A DNA stretch of 64,000 nt, taken from contig JACOST010000014.1 of assembly GCA_016178705.1 (NCBI GenBank), forward strand, positions 682,001 through 746,000, given 5' to 3'. Position 1 is the first letter of the stretch; each line of letters starts with the position of its first letter. Source of the DNA: Deltaproteobacteria bacterium. Lineage in GTDB: Bacteria; Desulfobacterota; Binatia; HRBIN30; JACQVA1. A model generated the notes under the pieces. The model did not search any database and was not told the origin of the DNA. It saw only the letters and a list, made by a program, of their open reading frames with translations. Position numbers and translations under genes: made by a program. Shown in pieces: positions 40,652-48,525 of the stretch.

Positions 40652-42676
40652 TCAGTGACCCGACGCAATCAAATTGGCCACCGTGAAGAAATCTTCCGAC
40701 GTCCCGGACTTGTCGCCCAAGTTAAGGTAGATGCACTCTTCGTTCGGCGTGTGCGTGCTGGGGAGCGCCGCTTTGGTCGCGTGAACCAATTGAGTGTCGA
40801 GCATGACGAGAGCGTGCACGAAGGCCATTTCGTCCGCGTAGTGGGATACCTTCGCGCCTGGAATCGCTTCCTTCTTGAAACTGTGATCGTTGATCCATAC
40901 CTTCCACAATTGGCCCGCCCGATCGTAGATATCGGAGGTCGTCACCAGCCAGCTTTGTTTGTCGAGGTAGAGGACGCGTTTCCCGTAGGCGTACTGCGGC
41001 AGCTTTGAGTTGGCCTCGATGACATACACCTGCCGAGGCTCCCACACATCATCAAACACCCAGTCCTCTGGCTCCTGCCACTTGACGGGAACGTTTCGTC
41101 CATGCATGACGGCCATCACGGTGCGCTCGCCGAGGAGTTTCCAGTCCGCCCAGCCGATGTGGCCGTTATAGCCGTAGTAGCTGTCGATGTCCGTATCTTG
41201 TCCGAACAAGGCGTCCGAACGTTGCGCGCTCGACAAGCGCCGGACGCGGCGCAATTGCGGCAGGTACAGCCAACTGTCGTCTTGTCGGTCCGCGTCGTTG
41301 TAACGGTAGAACGTGGCGCCGACACCTTTAAGATCGAACGGCTCGCTCAACGGGTGCAGGGACTCCTTGAATCTGACATCCTCGGGATTCGGCAAGGTTG
41401 GCTTCGGATCGACGAAGAGCCGGCCCGTGTAGTTGAGACGGCGCAGGTAGTCGATCAAGTAGTGTCGCTCCACCGTCATGCCGCGATTCTTGGCGAATGA
41501 GCCGGTGTCGGCATCGAAGTTCTGAGCGTTGAGATCGTCGGTAATCTGAGACCGGTAATCGTAGTTCCACATGATCTTCAGCGCAGCCTGCGGGTCATTG
41601 GAGTCGATATTGGGGAATGGCTGGCCCGCAGTGTAGTTGAGCACTCGACGCCCGTCAGGGCTCAGCTTCGCTTGCCCAGAGTACTTTTCGGTGGCTTCAC
41701 GGTACTCGCGGAACATTTCGATGCGGCGCGGGGCGATGACCTTCATGCGTAGTCCGTAGCGCAACGCCCACTCGAGTCCAGGCGTAAGCACGTCGGGATA
41801 CTGATCCATGTTCTTGTCGGTGATTGTCGTCCCTGGCTCGACCGGCAGAAGGCCGCCGCTCGAGGCGCCGCGCGACGTGTTGTTGTTATTCGCAGGCAGC
41901 ATCGCCGCTTCCACCGGCGCGGCGGCGACTTGGATGGGCGCGGGCGCTGGCGCAGCCTCTGCCACCACTGGCTCAGGTTTGGCCCGCCTTGGCGCGGCAG
42001 CGACGGGAGGCGGTTCGGCTGCGTGCAGGGCCGCTGGCGCGCTTTCGCGCACCACAGGTGGTTCGACTTTCTTGATTGGGACAGGTGCGGTTGCTGGTTG
42101 CGGCGCGGCAGCGATCTGTTCTGGCTCGGGCGCTGGCTGCGCGGCGACGACCTCCGGCTTCACCGCAACTGGCTCGGCTGCGGGTACAACTTCCGCTTCG
42201 ACGACGCGCGGTGCCGGCTCGATCTTAGCCTCAGGTGTGTCATCCGCTTTCACTTGTTCAATCCTCGCCGGCGGCGGGCTTGATCGTCGCGCGGCGAGTC
42301 GGGGCGCGGTGCTCCCAGCCGCCGCCGACGGGAATTCGCGATCATCCTTTGGCGGATTCGGCTTGGCGACGTGCCGACTCGGTTTGGATGTGGCCGCACG
42401 CCGGATCGGCGCCGCGTGTACCTTAGCCACCGGTTTCGCGACTGGCCGAGCGGACGACTGGGCGTGGCCGACCGTGGCAGCTGGCGCTTTGGGCTGCGCA
42501 GCCGGCGCGGGCCGCTGTGGCTGCGGTGCGGGCGCCGGTTGCGCTTTGGCGGCAGGCTTACCGCCTTCCTCGGGGTACAGATCGCTCCAGTCGACCTGGG
42601 CCGGCGCGCTCGCGGCACTGACCAAGGCCGTGCAGACCGACAAGGCCAGGACGGTCCGAGTTCGTAGCTTCAACAT
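40652..42676 (-). CDS. DUF1329 domain-containing envelope protein with long Ala/Pro-rich N-terminal linker (paralogue 1)
   Basis: This 674-residue protein has a signal peptide (LRTRTVLALSVCTALVSAAS, cleaved near APAQ). The mature N-terminus reads VDWSDLYPEEGGKPAAKAQP and is followed by about 200 residues of Ala/Pro/Val/Lys linker. The C-terminal half is DUF1329: RRVLNYTAGQPFPNIDSNDP, YDYRSQITDDLNA, DDSWLYLPQLRRVRRLSSAQ, RSDALFGQDTDIDSYYG and VWEPRQVYVIEAN. DUF1329 is a LolA/LppX-fold lipid-binding family and a partner of DUF1302 proteins (4756-6624). Paralogue 2 lies 54 bp upstream, so the two are probably one operon. Confidence 0.85.
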   Translation of the reverse strand: MLKLRTRTVLALSVCTALVSAASAPAQVDWSDLYPEEGGKPAAKAQPAPAPQPQRPAPAAQPKAPAATVGHAQSSARPVAKPVAKVHAAPIRRAATSKPSRHVAKPNPPKDDREFPSAAAGSTAPRLAARRSSPPPARIEQVKADDTPEAKIEPAPRVVEAEVVPAAEPVAVKPEVVAAQPAPEPEQIAAAPQPATAPVPIKKVEPPVVRESAPAALHAAEPPPVAAAPRRAKPEPVVAEAAPAPAPIQVAAAPVEAAMLPANNNNTSRGASSGGLLPVEPGTTITDKNMDQYPDVLTPGLEWALRYGLRMKVIAPRRIEMFREYREATEKYSGQAKLSPDGRRVLNYTAGQPFPNIDSNDPQAALKIMWNYDYRSQITDDLNAQNFDADTGSFAKNRGMTVERHYLIDYLRRLNYTGRLFVDPKPTLPNPEDVRFKESLHPLSEPFDLKGVGATFYRYNDADRQDDSWLYLPQLRRVRRLSSAQRSDALFGQDTDIDSYYGYNGHIGWADWKLLGERTVMAVMHGRNVPVKWQEPEDWVFDDVWEPRQVYVIEANSKLPQYAYGKRVLYLDKQSWLVTTSDIYDRAGQLWKVWINDHSFKKEAIPGAKVSHYADEMAFVHALVMLDTQLVHATKAALPSTHTPNEECIYLNLGDKSGTSEDFFTVANLIASGH

Positions 42677-42730
42677 TGTCTGACTTGCTCCTTCTACCTC
42701 ACGCGCTGTCCGCGGTCTGTCGGCCGTTGC

Positions 42731-44542
42731 TTAGTCCGACATGTGCGTCAGGTGGTGCAGAGTGAAATAGGAGTCCTCGTACTTGCTCTCGAGAAATTGC
42801 GTCTTGTAGCGACCACCGAGTGCTGCCCGGTTCGTCTTATCGTTCACACCGACGACCATGTTCGGTGTAACGGCCGAGAAACTTCCATCGGCGCTCTTGG
42901 ACCAGTGGTACGCGCACATGGCATTGTAGAAGTATTCGCCAGCTTTGTTGTGAACAAGCTTCCAGTAGATCCTATACATGTCCTTATCCATGTACATGAT
43001 GACCTTGCCGAAATTGTAGTACGGATCGTCGGCCTGGCCTTCGATGATCCACACCGGGCGGGGGACGAGGGTGAGGTTCTCCACCACCAGCCACGGCGCG
43101 CCCTTGCTCCCCGGCGTTTCGTACGAGGCCCGGAAGTACGGGATCTCCACTTCGGATCGGGTCTCAGTAATTTGTTTCTGCGGCAGTGCGTACGGCCTCA
43201 GCACGGGTGCCAAGATGTCGGTCTCGCCAACTAGCTTCCATTTGTAGTACTCGACCTTGCCTGCGTAGCAGTTGAGATCGTCGCCGAAGATGTCAAGCCC
43301 GGCAACCGGATCCGACCGCGTGGCAGCGTTGACGCGTCGGACACGTCGGGTGGATGGTACGTAGAACCACGTCTCGTCCTGCGACGTCCAGTCGTTCACG
43401 CGCTTGGTGAGCCCGCCCACGCCGTCGATGTCCTGCGGCTCAAGCACCTGGGTCATCGACTCGTCGCGTAGGTTTTCAGGGTTCGCAATCGGCCCGGCCG
43501 ACCGGCCGTGGAATGATTGCGCGTGCAGCCATAGCTTGATGCGCTTGAACTCACCGCTACCGTCGATCCCGTTGAGAGAGAACGTGGCTCCCGCGCCATT
43601 TTGCATCTGATTGGCGGCGGTGAAGTTCCACGCCATCTTGCACGCGGCCATGGGATCGTTCTTGGCGTCGATTCGCGGGAACGGATAACCGAAGTAAAAC
43701 TCCGGCGCCTTGCCGGTCTTCAAGTCCTTCAGGCCGCAGGTTGCCGGATCGACGTCGTACTTCCCGTCATTGGCTTCGCTCGCCGCCCAGAAGGGCTTCG
43801 AGTAGTTCTGTTTGAACTTCTCGGGATCAACGGGCGAAACCTTGTAGAAGTATTGGCCCTCCTTCACGCGCTTGAGCACCGTCGGCGGGAGCAGGCCTTC
43901 GCCTTGTTGCCAGTTGTTGCTGTCGAGGGTCCACGATTTGCCATCGCCCTCGTCGGCCGGTGCGGCCGGGGCGGCTTTCGGGAAGTCGAGTTTTGCGATT
44001 TGCTCTGGAGGCTGGGGCTTGGCCCTGGGCGCTTCAAGGGGCGCCGCGCGTTCTACAGCGACGGCAGCGACCCGCGGTTCGGCCTCGGCGACCGCCGCGG
44101 CTTCGCGCTCGGCCGCCATTGGAGCCGTCGCTGGCGCAGTAGCAACCACGGGCTCGGCAGCCGTCTCGGCGACTCGTGCCGTGACCGGCTCGGAAACTTG
44201 CGGCACCGGCTGCGGAGCCGCTACACGTTTGGGTGCCGGTACGGCGGGAGCCTTGGCCACCCGGCGTGCGGGCGCGGCCGGTGCAGCCGCTGGCGCTGCT
44301 TTCGCGATTGGTTTACGACGCAGAGAGTCTTCCAACGTCAACGGTTTCGCGGCCGGTACAGCTGCCGCTGGTGCCGGAACGACCGCTGGCGCAGGCGCGG
44401 GCTGCGCTTTGGGCGCGGGCTTCTGCCCTTCATCGAACAGATCGCCCCAGTCAACGTTTTGTGCGCGCAGAGCGCCAACCCCTAGCAGCAGTACGAATGC
44501 CGCTAGGCCGAGACACGTCGGAAGGTGTCGCCTTATCATCAT
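42731..44542 (-). CDS. DUF1329 domain-containing envelope protein with long Ala/Pro-rich linker (paralogue 2)
   Basis: The start is the ATG at 44542, preceded by GGAGG, giving 603 residues and a signal peptide MMIRRHLPTCLGLAAFVLLL cleaved near LRAQ. The mature start VDWGDLFDEGQKPAPKAQPA closely matches paralogue 1 (VDWSDLYPEEGGKPAAKAQP). A linker of about 160 residues rich in Ala, Pro, Val and Glu follows. The C-terminal DUF1329 segment has FYFGYPFPRIDAKNDPMAAC, KLWLHAQSFHGRSAG, ETWFYVPSTRRVRRVNAATR, SDPVAGLDIFGDDLNCY and PRPVWIIEGQADDPYYNFGK. The pattern W-x-Y-x-P-x-x-R-R-V-R-R matches paralogue 1 directly. Together they suggest periplasmic shuttles for hydrophobic cargo. Confidence 0.85.
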   Translation of the reverse strand: MMIRRHLPTCLGLAAFVLLLGVGALRAQNVDWGDLFDEGQKPAPKAQPAPAPAVVPAPAAAVPAAKPLTLEDSLRRKPIAKAAPAAAPAAPARRVAKAPAVPAPKRVAAPQPVPQVSEPVTARVAETAAEPVVATAPATAPMAAEREAAAVAEAEPRVAAVAVERAAPLEAPRAKPQPPEQIAKLDFPKAAPAAPADEGDGKSWTLDSNNWQQGEGLLPPTVLKRVKEGQYFYKVSPVDPEKFKQNYSKPFWAASEANDGKYDVDPATCGLKDLKTGKAPEFYFGYPFPRIDAKNDPMAACKMAWNFTAANQMQNGAGATFSLNGIDGSGEFKRIKLWLHAQSFHGRSAGPIANPENLRDESMTQVLEPQDIDGVGGLTKRVNDWTSQDETWFYVPSTRRVRRVNAATRSDPVAGLDIFGDDLNCYAGKVEYYKWKLVGETDILAPVLRPYALPQKQITETRSEVEIPYFRASYETPGSKGAPWLVVENLTLVPRPVWIIEGQADDPYYNFGKVIMYMDKDMYRIYWKLVHNKAGEYFYNAMCAYHWSKSADGSFSAVTPNMVVGVNDKTNRAALGGRYKTQFLESKYEDSYFTLHHLTHMSD

Positions 44543-45115
44543 GTAGACCTCCATGAGTTCAGCAAATGAAACAGCAGAAGCCATGCCAGCAACGCCATTC
44601 GACTCCGAAGCCGCACTGGGGAGGCCTTCGCACATCACTGCGCTACTCAGTTGACGAGGCGTCCAACCTATGCCGGCCGAGCGCTGAGCGCCCTTGTTAG
44701 CTCGACTCCCCGCGCATCTAGCCTCGCAGATCGGGCGCCTTCTGGATGAGGGACGCGACCAATTGAGAGTCCGCGCCTGGTTGGACAACCGCGAACGTCT
44801 CGGTGCGGAACTGAACGCTGCGGCGCGTTGCTGCGGCGGTTCTAGCCATGCCGGCCACTTGTCCAGCCGCTGCAAATGGCTTGGCTGGTTGACGCGGTTC
44901 ACCGCAGCCGACCCCGCTCTTTGCTACCCGCCGTGCTGAGATGAAGGCCGAGTGCCCTGCGCTTATGAGCGCGGCCCGCTTGCTGTGACGCATGTTGAAC
45001 GCTGCGTTAAATGGGTACCACCGCGACACGAAGCCGCTCACAAGTTCGGGAAGCCGCCATCTCACAAGCCAAGTGGCATACCTCCTGCTCATTCCTGCGA
45101 CGAAGCGGAGGAGTT
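44543..45115. other. Gap between the divergent DUF1329 and chemosensory operons
   Basis: This 573-bp gap contains no gene that I can support. Small frames on both strands have no family match and no ribosome site. The region must hold the two divergent promoters, but no convincing boxes were found. Confidence 0.5.
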
Positions 45116-46126
45116 ATGACGAACCCAGCGATTGCAGAGGCAAGCCGCACAGCTCGCGTACTGGTCTTTACCGTCGACGACGGGCCCTTTTGCATCCACC
45201 TCGACTGGGTCGAGGCCGTGTACCAGCGCGAAGACGCGCCGCTGCACCTGGTGAAGGAGGGTGACAGTGTCGGCCGCTTTCTCATTCACCGCGGACAGCC
45301 CGCTCTAGTCATCGATCTCCGCGAAGCTTTCGGCCTCAACGGACTCCTCGGCGCCACCGATCGTTCGGCTCTGATGGTCGTCAGGGCGGGATCCTTCCTG
45401 CTCGCCCTCCAGGTCGATTCCTGCGTTGGTGTTCGCGATCTGGACCTCGGCACCAAGGTCCCGGTGGCAAGCACATTGGTTCGCGACGGCGGACTCAGCG
45501 TCGGTTACCTGGTGGATCTGGATGGCAAGATGCACGGGCTGCTCGAACCAAATCGGATTCTCAGTGGGACGCTGCGCGAACAGCTTGATCCGCTACTGAA
45601 GGAGGCGCAGGCCTTCCGCGACCGTCAGGCCGAGTTGGTGGAACTGACCGCCGAGCTACGACGCAATCCGACGCCGGCGGGCTTGAAGAACTACGCGCGG
45701 CTGAGTCGCCGCAACGGTCGGACCCGCGCCGCCGGCGCGGCGCGTCTGGTGCTCAAGCACGTGCAAGAGCACGAGGCGGGGGCCGGCGATGGCGCGGTGG
45801 CGGGGGACATGGCGGCCGAGACCCTGCTGCGCGATTTGGTAGCTCTGAGCACGGCCCGCCGAACCGGCACCGTGATCGTCCAGCCGGCCGGCGGCGAGGC
45901 TACCGAAATCTTCCTTGATCTGGGCCGTATCGCGGATGCGCGCGTGCCCGGCGAATGGGGGCGCGGCGCGCTCCGCCGCATCCTCGCGGCGCGCGAGGGA
46001 GCGTATCGCTTCGAGCCCACCGAGACCGCGGTGTATCCGCAACGGATCGACGATTCCGCCCTGTGGTTGCTGGTCGAGGTGACTGAGCAACTGAGCGAAG
46101 AACGTCGTGGCCGGCACCTTCGTTAG
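45116..46126 (+). CDS. CheW-like protein with C-terminal DUF4388 (PatA-type) domain
   Basis: The ATG at 45116 is preceded by GCGGAGGAG and gives 336 residues. Residues about 15-150 are CheW-like: VLVFTVDDGPFCIHLDWVEA, GDSVGRFLIHRGQPALVIDLR, ALMVVRAGSFLLALQVDSCV. A charged middle (EAQAFRDRQAELVELTAELR) follows. Residues about 235-325 form a DUF4388/PatA-type domain: LLRDLVALSTARRTGTVIVQ, EIFLDLGRIADARVPGEWG and GALRRILAAREGAYRFEPTE. CheW couples receptors to CheA; DUF4388 normally sits at the N-terminus of PatA-like response regulators in cyanobacteria. Their fusion here is unusual. Confidence 0.8.
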   Translation: MTNPAIAEASRTARVLVFTVDDGPFCIHLDWVEAVYQREDAPLHLVKEGDSVGRFLIHRGQPALVIDLREAFGLNGLLGATDRSALMVVRAGSFLLALQVDSCVGVRDLDLGTKVPVASTLVRDGGLSVGYLVDLDGKMHGLLEPNRILSGTLREQLDPLLKEAQAFRDRQAELVELTAELRRNPTPAGLKNYARLSRRNGRTRAAGAARLVLKHVQEHEAGAGDGAVAGDMAAETLLRDLVALSTARRTGTVIVQPAGGEATEIFLDLGRIADARVPGEWGRGALRRILAAREGAYRFEPTETAVYPQRIDDSALWLLVEVTEQLSEERRGRHLR

Positions 46127-46158
46127 CGCGTCCTGAGGAAGGAAGAAGGAGACACGCG

Positions 46159-47565
46159 ATGGATGAGAAGCCACGAATTCTCGGCGTGGACGACAGCTTG
46201 ACGATCCGCAAGGCGCTCGAGATCGTGCTCAAGCCCGCGGGCTATGTCTTGGATCTCGCGGGTGATGGTGCCGAAGCCCTTGAGAAGGCCAAGTCGTTCA
46301 AGCCCGCGCTCATCCTACTCGACTTCATTTTGCCCGACATGCGCGGAACCGAGGTGTGTCGTCGGCTTGCCGACGATCCCGAGACGGCTCATATTCCAGT
46401 CGTGCTGATTTCGGCGAAAGGGGCTGAAATCCGGCAGGCCTATCAAGACATCGGTAACGTCGTCAGCTACATCGCCAAGCCCTTCAAACCGCAAGTCGTC
46501 ACCAGCATCGTCGCCGAAGTACTCGCGAAGGGTGCAGCCGGCGAGTTGGTCAAGTCGACGATGTCGGTGCACGAGGCCCCGGCGCTGCCAGGAACTCCGC
46601 CGCCCGCCGCAATGCCAGTCATGACTCCGCCCCCCGCGTCGGTCAGGGTCGCGCCTGAGTTCACGTCGGCCGCGACGCCCGCAGCCACCAACGGCAGCGC
46701 CTACGCGTACAGCGCCGACCAGATCGCCCGTGCCAACGGGCATGACGACCTGGAAGACCTTGAGAGCGACGAGCGAGTCAACGCCCCAATCGACACCGGA
46801 CTCAGCGACGCAGCGCGTCGCGAGATACTCGAAGTCATGTTCGAGACGCTGCGCGCCGGTCTCGAAGGTGTGTACGTCGAAGAAGTCGATACCGCCACCG
46901 GTGCGGCCGCCGATGAAGCCGCCTCCTATACCGGCTTGATGGAGCGACTCGGCAACGAGCTGAGCGAGGCGCTGCAGCACGCGCGCTCGGGCGCGCGCTA
47001 CACGCTCTACAGCGACGGTTCGGTGCGCTCGCTTGACGAAACGCTGCTCGATACCTTCCGCCGTTCGTGCCGTCTGCTGTTCCGCGCCGTGGTCGCGGGC
47101 GCGGTCGAAAACGAGATGGCAGCGAGCCACCAGCGGATCTTGGTCGCGTGTCATCGCGACAGCGCGGTTCACCAGCAAATCCGTTCGCTGCTGTCGGCAC
47201 ATCCCGACTGGCAGGTATTCACTATCAGCGAAGGCTTCAGGCAGTTGCCGATGATGACGCGCCTGTACGGGCCGTCCTACCTGATCGCCGAGACCACGTG
47301 GTCGGGCGCGTTGTGGGACCAGCTCCGCAATGTGCAGCGTCTGCCCGAAGCGCGCGCAATGACTGTGATCGGCTTGGCCGATGCGAACCGTGCGACGGGT
47401 CCGGACGACCCCGCCGCGCGCGCCGTGGCACTCTCCGAGCGCGGCTTCGCCACCGTACTGAGCTCCGCCTTCGAGCTGGAAAATGAACTCGGTGAGACGC
47501 CGATCACAGCGGCGCCGGCTCTGCTCCGCGCCGAAGTGTCAATGTCTGCACCGGCCACTCTGTGA
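46159..47565 (+). CDS. Response regulator with C-terminal receiver-like tail
   Basis: This 468-residue protein has an N-terminal receiver domain (residues about 6-120): ILGVDDSLTIRKALEIVLKP, PALILLDFILPDMRGTEVCR with the phosphoacceptor Asp, and SYIAKPFKPQVVTSIVAEVL with the conserved Lys. A Pro/Ala/Thr-rich linker (ALPGTPPPAAMPVMTPPPAS) follows to about 190. The central part is helical (EILEVMFETLRAGLEGVYVE). The C-terminal segment (AASHQRILVACHRDSAVHQQ onward) resembles a degenerate receiver fold without the catalytic Asp set. This is like a PilG-position regulator with extra output. Confidence 0.75.
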   Translation: MDEKPRILGVDDSLTIRKALEIVLKPAGYVLDLAGDGAEALEKAKSFKPALILLDFILPDMRGTEVCRRLADDPETAHIPVVLISAKGAEIRQAYQDIGNVVSYIAKPFKPQVVTSIVAEVLAKGAAGELVKSTMSVHEAPALPGTPPPAAMPVMTPPPASVRVAPEFTSAATPAATNGSAYAYSADQIARANGHDDLEDLESDERVNAPIDTGLSDAARREILEVMFETLRAGLEGVYVEEVDTATGAAADEAASYTGLMERLGNELSEALQHARSGARYTLYSDGSVRSLDETLLDTFRRSCRLLFRAVVAGAVENEMAASHQRILVACHRDSAVHQQIRSLLSAHPDWQVFTISEGFRQLPMMTRLYGPSYLIAETTWSGALWDQLRNVQRLPEARAMTVIGLADANRATGPDDPAARAVALSERGFATVLSSAFELENELGETPITAAPALLRAEVSMSAPATL

Positions 47566-47595
47566 ACAAATCGAACCCAAGTGTGTGAGGGACCA

Positions 47596-47955
47596 ATGCC
47601 TAAAGTTTTGATTGTCGACGATATCCGCAGCGAGGTGCAGTTGATCGCCGATGCGCTGACGCCAAAGGGTTACGACTGCATTCAGGCCAGCAACGGCCTC
47701 GAGGCGGTCGAGCGCGCCCGCACCGAACTCCCGGATCTCATCTTGCTCGACGTGGTGATGCCGGGACAAGACGGCTTTGCCACCTGCCGCCAACTCAAAC
47801 GCGACGTCACCACGAAGGAGATTCCGGTGGTGATCGTCAGCTCCAAGAACGGCGAAAGTGATCGCTTTTGGGGGCAGAAGCAGGGGGCGTCCGACTATCT
47901 GACGAAGCCGTTCAGCCCCGACGATCTCGTCACCATGGTGAGGAGGTTCGTGTGA
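47596..47955 (+). CDS. Single-domain response regulator (CheY/PilH-like)
   Basis: The start MPKVLIVDDIRSEVQLIADA at 47596 gives 119 residues; the frame is open five codons further. The acidic pair is D-D at residues 8-9; the phosphoacceptor Asp is in PDLILLDVVMPGQDGFATCR; Thr/Ser is in VVIVSSKNGESDRFWGQKQG and Lys in [19 protein letters not shown]. It is very close to PilH of type IV pilus Chp systems (W-G-x-K-Q-G-A motif). It overlaps the next cheW by 4 bp. Confidence 0.92.
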   Translation: MPKVLIVDDIRSEVQLIADALTPKGYDCIQASNGLEAVERARTELPDLILLDVVMPGQDGFATCRQLKRDVTTKEIPVVIVSSKNGESDRFWGQKQGASDYLTKPFSPDDLVTMVRRFV

Positions 47956-48515
47956 GCGACTCTCTACACTTCGATCTCGCGACCCGATTGAGCGCCCGCC
48001 TCGCCCACCTGGGCGAGGACTACTGCATCTTCACGCGCAGCGGACGCGAGTTCGGGGTCAGTGTCACCGCGGCGCGCGAGGTGTTGACCGGCGAGCCGGC
48101 CACCCCCGTGCCCCAAGCCCCGCCTTCGCTCATCGGTGTCATCAATCTGCGCGGCGAGGTGTTGCCGTTGGTGCAACTCGATAGTCTGCTCGACATGCCG
48201 ACGCGCCTGTATAGTACCGACGATCAGATCCTCGTCGTGTCCGCGGGCGACGTCGAGATCGGGTTGGTGGTTGATCGCGTGCGCGACGTCCGCTCGATTG
48301 ACAGCGGCGAGATCAAGGCCCATCCCGACGATACTGCGGCGCATCATCTCTTCCGCGGCTACTGGCCCAGTTCTACCGGAGTCGTCACCGTACTCGATGC
48401 CCAGCGGTTGGTCGCCGAAGCCGTCACGTCGGTGAGCACGCGCTTCAGCCAACGCCCGCCGGGGGCCGACGAGGGCGCCCGAGCCGTTGGCAACGTTTCA
48501 ATGAGGAACCAATAG
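47952..48515 (+). CDS. CheW-family coupling protein (PilI-like)
   Basis: The GTG at 47952 ([20 protein letters not shown]) overlaps the preceding stop (GTGTGA) and gives 187 residues. [40 protein letters not shown] and [20 protein letters not shown] are CheW. The conserved G-V-I-N-L-R-G-x-V-L-P is intact. It should couple the MCP to CheA. This is the second CheW domain protein in the operon; a third CheW domain is at the C-terminal part of CheA. Confidence 0.93.
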   Translation: MSDSLHFDLATRLSARLAHLGEDYCIFTRSGREFGVSVTAAREVLTGEPATPVPQAPPSLIGVINLRGEVLPLVQLDSLLDMPTRLYSTDDQILVVSAGDVEIGLVVDRVRDVRSIDSGEIKAHPDDTAAHHLFRGYWPSSTGVVTVLDAQRLVAEAVTSVSTRFSQRPPGADEGARAVGNVSMRNQ

Positions 48516-48525
48516 GAGGTCCACC

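Noticed and set aside
41808-44556. Plus-strand open frames opposite the two DUF1329 genes
   Set aside because: Low-complexity antisense of Ala/Pro linkers; Gly/Ala/Ser strings only.
44718-45092. A 124-residue minus-strand open frame in the DUF1329/chemosensory gap
   Set aside because: No recognisable family, no ribosome site, and atypical Arg/Ser/Cys content; insufficient support for a gene.
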